NCBI GenBank assembly: GCA_963772585.1
Contig: CAVYXV010000002.1
Span: 496,001-560,000 of the forward strand
Origin: CAVVXN01 sp963772585
GTDB lineage: Bacteria; Planctomycetota; PLA2; JAEUHO01
Reading direction: 5' to 3'
Length of the DNA: 64,000 nt
Every line of letters starts with the position of its first letter. Within the stretch, counting starts at the first letter, position 1. The notes under the pieces were generated by a model. It was not told where the DNA came from. It searched no databases and saw nothing but the letters and a program-made list of their open reading frames with translations. Positions 8,436-16,733 of the stretch are shown piece after piece. Position numbers and translations under genes: made by a program.

Positions 8436-9899
8436 TTACCTGCCGTCCGCAGGTGCCGAGGCGCGCCGCCGAAACTCGTCTGCATCCAGCAAGGCGCTCT
8501 CCTCGATGACCTCACGACCGTCCCACGTGATGAACCCGTGGGTCGACTTCGTTGCGCCGCTCGCTGCAGCCTTCCAACGTAGCATGAGTAGATAGTCTCG
8601 CCCTTGCTCTAGGCAACTCCCATCGAAGCGGCCGTCGGTTCCGACCGATACCTCGACGAGGGGTTGGACTGCACTCTCGGTGACATCGATGACTGCCAAC
8701 AGTCCCCCTCGGAACTCGTCGGTTGCGAGGGCGAACCTCCGTTCGGTCGTGCCACGCGGGGCTTCCGCAATGGGGATCTCGATGCCCGCGCGGTCCTGGC
8801 TCACCCAAGGCAGCCGAACTCGAGCGGGTGCCCGTCCGCCCGTCCGGGCAAGGAACATGACCTCACCCTCTGTGGGGAGCGAGTACTCGAAGGTCCCATC
8901 ATCGTTCAGCCCCACCTGTGCGACATATGCGATCTCCACGCGACCGTCCTCTGTAGTACCCGCCCCATAGGGCAAGCCAACCAGCGCAGCGCGATCCAGT
9001 GACATTGAATCCGAGGATCCAGTCACGATGATGTACACTGCCAACTTGACTTCGTCGGGAGGGACATCGCCCTCGATCCTCCCGGTCAACTTCGGCCCCT
9101 GCAAGAGCGTCAGCTCGAGGTTCTCATGATGCTGACCATGCTCTATGTCGGGAAGAACTTTGCTTATCGTCCGGTATCCCGGGGCCCCAGCCATTATCGA
9201 CAACCATCGGACACGTGGAACCTCAGCGTGAAAAGCGTCAACTTCCGGCCCGTGCGCAATTGGATCCACGAAGGCATCATCACCCAGTCCGCGTTCGATC
9301 AGCCCGAGCCTCGTCCACTGGGGGGGAGTCGGGAAGTCCTGACTGGAGCTCGGGTCTCCGGCTGGCCTCAGGGCGACCCACCAGCCTGCGGGAGCCTTGT
9401 TGACCTCCGCCGCGCGAATCCTGCCGGAGACCCGGCACATCGAGTACACCCAGAACTCGTGCGCGCGTAGCACTTCAGCCATTCTCTGATCAGCCAATCC
9501 GTGCCAAACCGGCGAGTTCACGCGCAGGGCGGTCATGCCGTCCAAGGCGAACTCTATGGTCCCGCTCGAGTCCGTGACGCCTGCGACTTCGAGTTGCGCT
9601 TGCCCACGGTTGCCAGAAGCCGCAAGCGGGAGATCGGACACGGGGCTCCCAGTGCCCAAATCCCGCGCCATGAGTCGAATCCACGAAACTCCGGCACCTC
9701 CGCGCGCTTGGATGTCGGATGCTCCATGAGGTCGCCCGCCACGCAGAACAGTCGGTGACGTGGGCCCCGGAATCTCCCTCGGTGCCCCCGAGGGATCGGC
9801 CGCGGGCTTTCCCATCATGACGAGGTGAAGTAGGAGCAGACCTAGAACGCCAGCCGCAGATGCCAGAGAGGCGACACGGACTGCGACTCTGCGATTCAT
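8436..9899 (-). CDS. Membrane-anchored protein with carboxypeptidase-regulatory-like repeats
   Basis: Not assigned to a named gene. Predicted 487 aa. It has a short basic N-terminus and one membrane segment (about residues 10-30), then an extracytoplasmic beta-rich body with GRI, TDSSGTIEF and NDDGTFEY motifs. These are typical of carboxypeptidase-regulatory-like (prealbumin-type) repeats. It resembles the extracytoplasmic halves of the sigma-factor fusions in this window but has no sigma part. The gene at 9976-10806 lies 76 bases upstream on the same strand and could be co-transcribed. Codon use is slightly less GC-rich than in the right half of the window. Confidence 0.6.
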   Translation of the reverse strand: MNRRVAVRVASLASAAGVLGLLLLHLVMMGKPAADPSGAPREIPGPTSPTVLRGGRPHGASDIQARGGAGVSWIRLMARDLGTGSPVSDLPLAASGNRGQAQLEVAGVTDSSGTIEFALDGMTALRVNSPVWHGLADQRMAEVLRAHEFWVYSMCRVSGRIRAAEVNKAPAGWWVALRPAGDPSSSQDFPTPPQWTRLGLIERGLGDDAFVDPIAHGPEVDAFHAEVPRVRWLSIMAGAPGYRTISKVLPDIEHGQHHENLELTLLQGPKLTGRIEGDVPPDEVKLAVYIIVTGSSDSMSLDRAALVGLPYGAGTTEDGRVEIAYVAQVGLNDDGTFEYSLPTEGEVMFLARTGGRAPARVRLPWVSQDRAGIEIPIAEAPRGTTERRFALATDEFRGGLLAVIDVTESAVQPLVEVSVGTDGRFDGSCLEQGRDYLLMLRWKAAASGATKSTHGFITWDGREVIEESALLDADEFRRRASAPADGR

Positions 9900-9975
9900 C
9901 TGGACATCCTGGCTAGTGATCGCTCATGGCATCGCGCGAACCGCCGGGGGGCCCGGCTCACGCTCAACCTGCCCT

Positions 9976-10806
9976 CTACGACGGAGCACCGCCATTTCCG
10001 CCGTTCTTGCCGTTCTTGCTACTCACCTGCTGCCCAGCCGGCACAGAGGGCTCAACGCTTGCGCTACCACCTCCTCCGCCTGTGCCGCCATCGCCATTCG
10101 TGCCGTCGGGCCCGGCGCCGGGAAGACCCCAGTCGCCTCCCTTTCCGCCGTTTCCGCCGACGGCAATGACACTGGCATGCTCACCTCCCACGGCGACAGC
10201 CTGACCGCCTTGTCCCCCGGCCCCGCCGGATCCGCCACTCCCGGCGGGTTCTCCATCACCACCGTTGCCGCCTCGCCCACCGTTCTTGCCGTGTCCACCG
10301 AGGGCCGTGGCCTTCGCGCTCTCGCCGTCCATGGGCTGAGATGTGTCGGATCCGGTGTGTGCATAGGCCGCTCCGCCGGCTCCGCCGCCACCGCCGCCGC
10401 CACCGCCGCCGCCACCAGCAATGCCACTTGCGTTGCCTCCGTTGCCACCCTCCGTACCTGCCTCCGCAACTCCGCCGCTGACGCCGTTGCAGTCTGCGAG
10501 TGCGATCTGATCGCCTAGTCTGACCACAGCGACGCCCATCCCACCGGCGCCGCCCTGGCCCTGAGACCCCGCGGTGCCTGGTGTGCCCTCGCCCGCAGCA
10601 CCTGTCTCGCCATGGGAACCGTTGTTCCCGTTCCCACCATTGTTGGCGGTTCGGTACGTGCCCGATCCCGTCACGTGGCCACCGGTTCCGCCGGCGCCGC
10701 CGGCGCCGCCATCCCCGGGATCAGCCAGCACACCCGACGACATGAGGCTGAAACAGGCGAGACCCATCGCAAGGTAGAGACCCGTGAAGCCAAGGAAACC
10801 ACGCAT
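9976..10806 (-). CDS. Secreted glycine-rich PGRS-like protein
   Basis: A 276-residue protein with a clear signal peptide (MRGFLGFTGLYLAMGLACF and following), then almost pure Gly-Gly-X/Asn-Gly-Gly repeats with Ala, Asp, Ser and a poly-Gly run near residue 145. A short non-repetitive island (MGVAVVRLGDQIALADC) interrupts it. Composition resembles mycobacterial PGRS and other glycine-rich beta-roll proteins, so it is probably exported and structural or adhesive. That is inference from composition only. The start at 10806 gives the best signal peptide; an in-frame ATG at 10827 is the alternative. The same bases stay open on the other strand, which is a composition effect. Confidence 0.65.
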   Translation of the reverse strand: MRGFLGFTGLYLAMGLACFSLMSSGVLADPGDGGAGGAGGTGGHVTGSGTYRTANNGGNGNNGSHGETGAAGEGTPGTAGSQGQGGAGGMGVAVVRLGDQIALADCNGVSGGVAEAGTEGGNGGNASGIAGGGGGGGGGGGGAGGAAYAHTGSDTSQPMDGESAKATALGGHGKNGGRGGNGGDGEPAGSGGSGGAGGQGGQAVAVGGEHASVIAVGGNGGKGGDWGLPGAGPDGTNGDGGTGGGGGSASVEPSVPAGQQVSSKNGKNGGNGGAPS

Positions 10807-10996
10807 CGCAATCCCCCTTTGGCGCAATGAGCGTCAGGGGGCAGCCTATGGTTTCGCCATGCCCGCGTCAATGGGCCCTTGTGCCCATCTGCGAGTCAGA
10901 CAGTAATTGCGGGCCGGTAGCGTCCCCGTGCCGCCCGAGGGGCGGTTTTCGCCCCAGGCCCGCCGGCCGGGCCCGCCCTCGAGCAGCGGGCAGGGC

Positions 10997-11013
10997 GGTG
11001 TGGGCCCGAGGAG
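10997..11013. repeat. 17-bp direct repeat, left flank of IS3 element
   Basis: GGTGTGGGCCCGAGGAG, identical to 16734-16750 and abutting the IS on both sides. It is the likely target duplication, though much longer than the 3-5 bp usual for IS3. Confidence 0.8.
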
Positions 11014-11079
11014 TGTTCCGTCCCCGACCGGGGTTGACCCTCGACGACCGTTGGAATCCTCCCGTTGGTTGATCCTACG

Positions 11080-11324
11080 CTACGCCGCCGCGCCTGTCGC
11101 GGCGGCCAGGTTCTCGGCCCGCTTCTGCGCCGGCGTCTTCCAGCCAAGGGACTCGTGCGGGCGTTGATGGTTGTACCTCTGGAGCCAGGCTTCGAGGGCA
11201 TCGCGCAACTCCTGTGCACTGTCCCAGTCTCGAGCCCAGATCAGCTCGGCCTTCATGGTCAGGATGACCCGTTCCGTGATGGCGTTGCCGGTCGGTCGTC
11301 CGACGGGGGCGAAGCTCTGCTCCA
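11080..11324 (-). pseudogene. IS3 transposase OrfB, C-terminal fragment
   Basis: Carries the last catalytic Glu (GNAITERVILTMKAEL) and the typical IS3-type tail (RYNHQRPHESLGWKTPAQKR) to a stop at 11080. The fragment begins at the CTCCA target copy (11320-11324). Joined to 15606-16265 it gives WGVEQSFAPVGRPTG in one frame, so the orfB break is due only to the inserted transposon. Confidence 0.88.
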
Positions 11325-11373
11325 TGAGCCGAAGCACGCTAATCGAGGGTGCTCTGTGCACGCTACGCGAGGG
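11325..11373. repeat. Left end and binding-site repeats of the Tni-like transposon
   Basis: Terminal repeat 11325-11350 holds site L1, GCACGCTAATCGAGGG (11334-11349). A second related site L2, GCACGCTACGCGAGGG, follows at 11358-11373. Repeated subterminal sites are typical transposase-binding arrays in the Mu/Tn7/Tn5053 group. Just inside, 11376-11430 holds inverted copies of a CGTTTCCCGT-like sequence that could pair. Confidence 0.75.
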
Positions 11374-11525
11374 CGTTTCCCGTTTCCGTTTCCCGGCGTC
11401 TGTAGGGTTGGGGGGGAACGGGAAACGGGCCGCGGCAGGACTCGTGGCTGCGGGCGGTCCATCGTAGTCGTCCTTCCCGCCTCACCCCCGGCCCGGGGGT
11501 GAGGGGCGAGGCGGGAAGGAAGCCG

Positions 11526-12467
11526 TCAGGGTCTGAGCTGGAGGCCGCCCTCGACTTCCGCGACGCGGCCGCGCTCGGTGAGCTCGCCCAGCGCCTCGAG
11601 CAACGTCGCCATGCGCATGCGGCAGGCTGCACGCAGCGCCCGCCGGTCGATGGGGCGCGTGGCCTTGCGAAGCGCCTGCTCGACCCGGTCGGTGGCCGAG
11701 AGCGCACCGTTCCTCTTTTCGCGTACGGTGTCGCGGCAGACCCGGAGCGCGAGGGCGTCGCCCTGGTGGTGGAGCTCGAGCTCGAGGTCCTCGCCGCTCG
11801 GCGCGGCGCGGTGCTCGATCGAGAGCACGAGCCGGTCGTGCCGGCGCCTCAGGTAGAGATTGCTGTCGCCCCAGGCGTGGAGCTCGGAAGAGCCGCGAAG
11901 CGCCTGTCCCGGTCGCACGTGCCCGCCCTTGCGGGCATGGTGCACGAGCAGCACGGCGGTCTCGAGCCGGCGTTGCAGCGTGCGCAGGTAGGCCAGCAAC
12001 GGCGCCACGTCCTGGGCCAGATTCTCGTCGATGCGGTGCAGGCGCACGAAGGGATCGAGCACGAGGAGCGTAGGGCGATGGGCCTCGACGGTCTCGCGCA
12101 GTCGTCTCCGATCCGCTTCGAGGTCGAGCCGGATCGTCGGCGTGGTGATCACGTGCACGTCGAGGGCGGGGAAGGGGACACCCGCGGCGCGGGCGATGCC
12201 CTCCAGGCGCTCCCGCACCACGGGCAGCGCGTCCTCGGCCGCGAAGAGGAGCACCCGGCCGCGCCGCTTCGTCTCGAAGCAGCGAAGGCACGCTCGCCCG
12301 GAGGCCACGGCCACCGCCATGTCCAGCGCCAGGAAGGACTTGAAGCTCTTGGGCTCTCCGCCCACGATGCCCACGCCCTGCTCGGCCCACAGCCCCTCCA
12401 CGAGCCAGTGATGCTCCGGCGCCCGGGCCGCGAGATCGAAGGCTCGGGTGGTGGCCAGGCCCCTCAC
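11526..12467 (-). CDS. RepA/DnaB-like AAA ATPase carried by the transposon
   Basis: P-loop ATPase (313 aa) of the RepA/AAA_25 type, related to hexameric replicative helicases. Walker A is GIVGGEPKSFKSF near residue 38, an ED pair follows in LLFAAEDALPVV, and Walker B is LLVLDPFVRLH. A conserved histidine pair is seen in VLLVHHARKGG, and the C-terminus contains a winged-helix-like region. I chose the GTG at 12467, which overlaps the stop of the upstream ATPase by 4 bases (GTGA). Such an ATPase is not part of classical Tni modules. It could be a target-choice or replication partner, but its role here is unknown. Confidence 0.8.
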   Translation of the reverse strand: MRGLATTRAFDLAARAPEHHWLVEGLWAEQGVGIVGGEPKSFKSFLALDMAVAVASGRACLRCFETKRRGRVLLFAAEDALPVVRERLEGIARAAGVPFPALDVHVITTPTIRLDLEADRRRLRETVEAHRPTLLVLDPFVRLHRIDENLAQDVAPLLAYLRTLQRRLETAVLLVHHARKGGHVRPGQALRGSSELHAWGDSNLYLRRRHDRLVLSIEHRAAPSGEDLELELHHQGDALALRVCRDTVREKRNGALSATDRVEQALRKATRPIDRRALRAACRMRMATLLEALGELTERGRVAEVEGGLQLRP

Positions 12468-13315
12468 CGTCGGCTCTTCGCCGCCCCGCGCCGGGGTGCC
12501 CGCGAAGCCGGCGGCTGGTACACCTCGAGGAAGAGCTTCTCGTCGAGGCGCTCGACCTCCTTGTGCGTGCCCACCGCCAACAGCTCGGCGGCCATCAGGC
12601 ACAGCGACCGGAGGTTGCCCATCGCGTGCTCGCACAGGGTGCCCATGAGCTCGGGTGTGAGGAGCGAGGCGTTGCCGGCGGCCTCGCACAGGTGCTCGAG
12701 ACCCGCCTGGAGTTCCTCGGGCGCCAGGGGCTCGAGCACGAGCCGGGTCCGGATGCGGCTCGCGAGCGGAAGCAGGTCCTGGTGCCGAAGCCGGGCGTCG
12801 AGCCGCCCGTCGCCGGCGAGCACCACGCCGAGAAGGCTTCGCGAGTCAAAGCGCGTCGAGGTCAGGATCCTCAGCTCACTGAGGACCTGGCCGTTCATCT
12901 CCTGGGCCTCGTCCACCAGCAGCACCGGCCGCATCAAGGTGTTGTCCACGTGCGCCAGCCACGACTCCCGCAGCGCCTTGAAGCCGGCCCAGCGGTTGTG
13001 GGGCCTGAGCTCCACGCCGAAGAGATCCCCCATCTCCCGGTAGAAGTCCGCCATCTGGCTCTGGGGATGTTCGAGCGAGCCGACCCGCACCTCCCGCAGT
13101 CTCGAGAGCCGGTCGGCCAGGAGCCTCAGGGTCACGCTCTTGCCCGTGCCCGGCTCGCCCGTGATCAGCGCGAATCCGCCTTCGGGAGCCAGGGCGTTCT
13201 CGATACGCCACGCGAAGTCGTCGAAGCGCGGCGTGGCCCTGAGCGCCTCCACGGGCACGTCCGGCACGAAGGGGTTGTACTTGAGCCCGAACAGGGCCTT
13301 GAGCTTGCGTTGCAT
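12464..13315 (-). CDS. TniB/ExeA-like AAA+ transposition ATPase
   Basis: AAA+ ATPase (283 aa) of the ExeA/TniB/TnsC/MuB group. It begins LKALFGLKYNPFVPDVP, typical of ExeA-like proteins. Walker A is ALITGEPGTGKS near residue 52 and Walker B is PVLLVDEAQEMNG near residue 128, followed by Sensor 1 (LLGVVLAGDG) and an arginine-rich region (SRIRTRLVLEPL). It probably binds target DNA and delivers it to the transposase. The ATG at 13315 lies one base after the transposase stop, so the two genes are translationally coupled. The gene is intact. Confidence 0.88.
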   Translation of the reverse strand: MQRKLKALFGLKYNPFVPDVPVEALRATPRFDDFAWRIENALAPEGGFALITGEPGTGKSVTLRLLADRLSRLREVRVGSLEHPQSQMADFYREMGDLFGVELRPHNRWAGFKALRESWLAHVDNTLMRPVLLVDEAQEMNGQVLSELRILTSTRFDSRSLLGVVLAGDGRLDARLRHQDLLPLASRIRTRLVLEPLAPEELQAGLEHLCEAAGNASLLTPELMGTLCEHAMGNLRSLCLMAAELLAVGTHKEVERLDEKLFLEVYQPPASRAPRRGAAKSRR

Positions 13316-13316
13316 C

Positions 13317-14792
13317 TCACGTCTCCGAGTTCTCGTTCGCGGTGTCGTTCTTCCTGGCATGCGGCACGTAGGCCGGCACGAGCCCCGTTCGGGCCTGCTC
13401 CTCGAGCAGCTGGCGAAGGAGCGGGGCCACCTCGCCCGAGCGCGGCGTCGTGGCCGGCGGCCCGTCCGGCGACTGGAGCCGGCGCCGGCGGCCGTCCGCA
13501 TTCCGCGCCTTGTCCTGCGGATAGAGCGGAGCGAGGATCTGCCCCGTCCTCTCGTCCACGAGATCGACGTGGCCGAGGTTCCAGCGCGCGTAGCGCACGC
13601 TGAGCCTCCTCACGTGGCGGTAGCGCGACGGCACCTCGAAGCGCTGGCCCTCGATCGACACCGTGCCGTCGCTTCGGCGCTGCGTGCGGTTGGTCTCGAG
13701 GCGAAACGCCCGGCGCAAGGTCTCGCTGTCGGGGCTCTCGCGGCCCACATGCGGCCCCTGGAGGAAGCGCGCGAGCGGCGTGGTGTGGATCTCGGAGTGC
13801 ACGGCCCGGTGGTAGTCCAACTCCACGAAGGCCTGCGTCGCCTCGTTCAGGATGGAGAGCGTCAACTCCTCCACGCCTTCGAGCATCGGGAGCAGTCGGT
13901 TCTCGATCCGGTTCCAGAAGCTCTCCTGCTTCCCGTTCTGATAGGCGCTCGCCGGCAGCGTGAAGTGCTGGAGCACGCCCAGGTCCAGGAACCCCTTGCG
14001 GATCTCGGCCGCCACCATCGCCGCGCCGTTGTCCATCAGGGCGGCACGCGGCAGCCCCCGCTTCTGGAAGGCCTGCGAGAGCCCATGAGCCAGCGTCTCG
14101 GCACTCTCGGCCAGGTACCACTGCACGTGACAGCCAAGCCGAGAGCGATCATCCAGGATGCCCAGCAGATGCGGCGTCTCCCACGTGCCCCGGCTCACGA
14201 GCACCTTGCGCGAGCCCTGGTGGTAGTCCAGATGCCACAGGCCGTTCACGTACTCGGCCTCGTAGCTGCGCACCTCGCGGCGTTCCAGCCGCCGGGCGGC
14301 CCGCTCCTCGCCCTGCGTACGACGCCTGGACACCGGCCTCACCTTCACCATCCCGTGCGCCTTCATGTAGCGCCTGAGCGAGTCGTAGGACGGCATCCGG
14401 CCCAGCGCCGGGTCCGCCTTCACGAGGGCCGCGAGGTTGTCGGCGTGCAGGCGATAGCTCCATCCGCGGTGGGCGGCGTACTGATGGAGAAGGGCCTCGC
14501 GAAGCCGCTCGGAAAGGCTCCGGTGTGCGCCCACGTCGGAGCGGACCCGGCGCCGTAGCGCGCCGACCGGGTCCCGCACCTCGTTTCGCGCCTCGTAGTA
14601 CCAGCGCTCGATCGTCTTGACGGCAAAGCGCACCCGCTCGCCCGAGGCCGGGTGCGGCCAGGTCCGCTCCGAGATCCGGCGCAGCGCCGAGGCGAGTCCT
14701 CCGCGCCCGGGCGGGTCGGCCAACAGCGGCCCTACCACGGCGAAGCGAAGACGCGCCCACCGCTCGTAGAGACTCACCGCCTCGTCGTGCTT
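13317..14792 (-). CDS. Mu/TniA-like DDE transposase
   Basis: Transposase of 491 aa. An N-terminal DNA-binding region (residues 1-170, with helix-turn-helix character) is followed by an rve integrase core with D (YVNGLWHLDYHQG), D (RAALMDNGAAM) and E (NGKQESFWNRIE). A Mu-type beta-barrel C-terminal domain follows (VSIEGQRFEVPSRYRHVR). The GTG start at 14792 has a strong GGAGGAGGT 8 bases upstream; an upstream in-frame ATG lacks one. It should cut and join the TG/CA ends with the 5-bp stagger seen as CTCCA. The gene is intact and is the first of three coupled genes. Confidence 0.9.
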   Translation of the reverse strand, partial: KHDEAVSLYERWARLRFAVVGPLLADPPGRGGLASALRRISERTWPHPASGERVRFAVKTIERWYYEARNEVRDPVGALRRRVRSDVGAHRSLSERLREALLHQYAAHRGWSYRLHADNLAALVKADPALGRMPSYDSLRRYMKAHGMVKVRPVSRRRTQGEERAARRLERREVRSYEAEYVNGLWHLDYHQGSRKVLVSRGTWETPHLLGILDDRSRLGCHVQWYLAESAETLAHGLSQAFQKRGLPRAALMDNGAAMVAAEIRKGFLDLGVLQHFTLPASAYQNGKQESFWNRIENRLLPMLEGVEELTLSILNEATQAFVELDYHRAVHSEIHTTPLARFLQGPHVGRESPDSETLRRAFRLETNRTQRRSDGTVSIEGQRFEVPSRYRHVRRLSVRYARWNLGHVDLVDERTGQILAPLYPQDKARNADGRRRRLQSPDGPPATTPRSGEVAPLLRQLLEEQARTGLVPAYVPHARKNDTANENSET

Positions 14793-14904
14793 CACGGTGC
14801 CGTACCTCCTCCGGGTTGACGGCACCCTCCTTACGCTGCGTCGATCTCACCCTCCATGTGCATCCTCTGCGGATCCATGTCGCCCCTCGCGCTGCGTGCC
14901 TCGT

Positions 14905-15462
14905 TCAGGACGCCGAGGGCGCGGTGATCGGCGACAGGAAGCGGAGCAAGCGCACCAGCTGCGTGCGCTCATCGCCGCTGAATCGCTCGAGGAGCGATGC
15001 CGGCAGGCGCTCGCTCTCGACCGGCTCGGCGAAGCGTCCCCGCACCACCCGCCAGAAGCAACTCGCCGGCAGCGTCTCACGCCACCACCGGCGCCAGCGC
15101 TCGACCGTGCGGCGGTCCACCCCGAGATGCTCGCAAAGTGGCCCGAAGCGCTTCGGCGTCAGCCCGCTCTGGAGCGCCGTCACCAGCACCACGACCACGC
15201 CCAGGTACACGCGCCGCCCCAGGAATCTCGCCGAGGGCGGCGTCCTTCGCTTCCGGCAGTCGGCACAGCAAAAGCTCAGTCGCAGGCCGTAGCCCGGCCC
15301 GAGGCCCGGAGGGCCGCCCCGGGGCTTTCGGGGGTAGTCTGCGCAGTGGAGCGGCCCGCCGCAGAGAGGGCACCTCTGCGCCCGCGTCTCCGCCGCCAGG
15401 TCCTCGTCGATCCGCGACAACAGGGCGTACAGCGTGGCATCGCCCAGCAGCTTCTGGCACAC
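14905..15462 (-). CDS. Zinc-ribbon/HTH protein of the transposon
   Basis: Protein of 185 aa with two Cys pairs that can bind zinc (CPLCGGPLHC near residue 31 and CCADCRKRR near residue 69). A helix-turn-helix-like segment follows (CEHLGVDRRTVERWRRWWR near residue 110), and the tail is helical. It is the gene closest to the right end and is read toward the transposase. It may bind the repeated end sites or regulate the operon, playing a TniQ-like part without sequence kinship that I can see. The start GTG at 15462 is the first in frame. The function is inferred only from the motifs and position. Confidence 0.65.
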   Translation of the reverse strand: MCQKLLGDATLYALLSRIDEDLAAETRAQRCPLCGGPLHCADYPRKPRGGPPGLGPGYGLRLSFCCADCRKRRTPPSARFLGRRVYLGVVVVLVTALQSGLTPKRFGPLCEHLGVDRRTVERWRRWWRETLPASCFWRVVRGRFAEPVESERLPASLLERFSGDERTQLVRLLRFLSPITAPSAS

Positions 15463-15521
15463 TCTGGCTCTCCGTGGTCTTGGTCGACTCGGAGAGAAAC
15501 CCCTTCGTGTGCTTCTTGCAA

Positions 15522-15605
15522 GCTACGCGAGGGGGTTTCGCCATTCCCCTCGCGTAGCGTGCCTCGCATCGGGCTCAAACCCCTCGATTTGCGTGCGTCT
15601 GCTCA
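15522..15605. repeat. Right end and binding-site repeats of the Tni-like transposon
   Basis: The terminal repeat occupies 15580-15605 with site R1 (15581-15596). R2 (15547-15562) has the same orientation and R3 (15522-15533) is inverted. R3 and R2 form a perfect 13-bp stem (GCTACGCGAGGGG at 15522-15534, its complement at 15546-15558) with an 11-base loop. The right end therefore differs from the left in site number and arrangement. Confidence 0.75.
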
Positions 15606-16265
15606 CTCCACGCCCCACTCCTTGCACAGGGCGAGGCACACGGCGCCCGTGTACTGCGGGCCATGGTCCATGCGCAGTTCGAGGCCCTCCACGACGTTCT
15701 CGGGGGCGCCAAACGTCTCGTTCAGGGCCGTGCGCACCGGCGCGAGCACTATCTCGGCCTCTTGGCACGTGCTGACGCCGATGCCGAGCAGGAGGCGATC
15801 GCCGAAGTCGATCACCGGCGCCAGGGCCACGAGGCCGTCCTGGCGCGTCCACACGGTCGTGAGGTCCGTTCCCCAGCGCCGGTTGGACTCGGGTACCGCC
15901 ACCGTGCCTTCGCGCGCATGGAGGCTGTGAGGGCCGGAGGCGGGCTGCAGGAGCCCCAGGGCGCCCATCATCTTCCAGACCCGGTTGTGGCCGACGTGCA
16001 GCTCCTCGTGGTGACGCAGGATTGCCCAGATCTTGCGATGCCCCCAGGCCTCGGCGCCTTCCTGGGACGTCACGCGGAGGACCGCCTCGCGCAGTTGCGC
16101 ATCGCTCACGATCATGTTCGGCGGGGCCTTCCTCTGCGCCGGCGTCGAGGTCCGTGCGGGCGCACGGAGCCTCTCCCGGGCTTGGTAGTAGGCCTGCTTC
16201 GAGAGGCACATGGCCTGGCACAGCTGCCGCACCGTGGCGGGTCCCCGGGAGGTCTGGCGGCTCAT
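15606..16265 (-). pseudogene. IS3 transposase OrfB, N-terminal fragment
   Basis: Contains the OrfB HTH_21 region (HRKIWAILRHHEELHVGHNRVW in part) and the first two catalytic Asp (RRWGTDLTTVW and LRMDHGPQYTG). It then runs out at LCKEWGVE, where the CTCCA target copy (15606-15610) and the inserted transposon begin. The start ATG overlaps the orfA stop by 4 bases (ATGA), so OrfB here would use coupling rather than the usual programmed frameshift. It is continued by 11080-11324. Confidence 0.88.
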
Positions 16266-16663
16266 CGAGACGACCTCCCGGGCGGCGTAGGGCGGTCCTT
16301 GATGGCCCTCTCACGCAGCTCATGGCGGATGGCCAGGTCGGTGAAGGCCTCGCGCAGCGCCTTGAGTTCCTTCTCCAGCTCCCGCTCCCGGCCCGAGCGT
16401 GCGTCTCCCTGGCGCATGGCTTGCTGCACGCTCTCCAGGGCCTGCTCGCGCCACTTCTCGATCGTGCTCTCCCGGACGCCGAAGCGGCGCGCCAGCGCGC
16501 CGAGGCTTGCCTTGCCGCCCAAGAGCTCCAGGACGGCCCTGGTGCGCTCCTCGGCCGTGCGGCGGCCGGGGCGCCCGATGCGTTCCGCCGCAAGCTCTGC
16601 TTCGCTACGCTCAGCAGAGCTTGCGGCGGAACGCCCTGCATTGGATCGCTTCCTCTGTGTCAC
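16262..16663 (-). CDS. IS3 transposase OrfA
   Basis: Helix-turn-helix protein (133 aa) with the pattern LGALARRFGVRESTIEKWREQAL near residue 65 (split here for length: LGALARRFGV, then RESTIEKWREQAL), followed by a leucine-zipper-like region (ELEKELKALREAFTDLAI) used for pairing with OrfB. I chose the GTG at 16663 because GGAGGA precedes it by about 5 bases. The longer frame to 16711 would start inside the terminal repeat. It overlaps orfB by 4 bases. Confidence 0.85.
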   Translation of the reverse strand: MTQRKRSNAGRSAASSAERSEAELAAERIGRPGRRTAEERTRAVLELLGGKASLGALARRFGVRESTIEKWREQALESVQQAMRQGDARSGRERELEKELKALREAFTDLAIRHELRERAIKDRPTPPGRSSR

Positions 16664-16733
16664 GTCGTCCTCCGTTGTACGGGTAGGATTCCATGCCCGC
16701 CAGACAGTCAACGCTCAGACCGGGGACGGGGTA

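Larger units (their letters stand above)
11325..15605 (-). mobile_element. Tni/Mu-like transposon with RepA-like ATPase (4281 bp)
   Basis: Ends start TG and finish CA. The terminal repeats read TGAGCCGAAGCACGC (left) and TGAGCAGACGCACGC (complement of right) and match at 22 of the first 26 positions. The 5-bp target CTCCA is duplicated at 11320-11324 and 15606-15610. Four minus-strand genes fill it in the order zinc-ribbon/HTH protein, DDE transposase, TniB/ExeA-like ATPase, RepA-like ATPase. TG/CA ends, a 5-bp duplication and a transposase plus AAA partner place it with the Mu/Tn552/Tn5053 group. I do not recognise this four-gene version as a named element. Confidence 0.85.
11014..16733 (-). 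mobile_element. IS3-type element, interrupted by a 4.3-kb transposon
   Basis: orfA (16262-16663) and a split orfB (15606-16265 and 11080-11324) lie between related ends. The left end starts TGTTCCGTCCCCG at 11014 and the complement of the right end starts TACCCCGTCCCCG at 16733; both also share GTTGAC and TGGAATCCT further in. The 17-bp direct repeats are flush with these ends. Without the inserted transposon the IS would be about 1.43 kb, a normal IS3 size. Confidence 0.78.

Noticed and set aside
9916..10518. Plus-strand open frame opposite the glycine-rich gene
   Set aside because: Its Ala/Thr/Ser-rich product is the complement of GGX repeats. The minus strand has the signal peptide and coherent repeat pattern.
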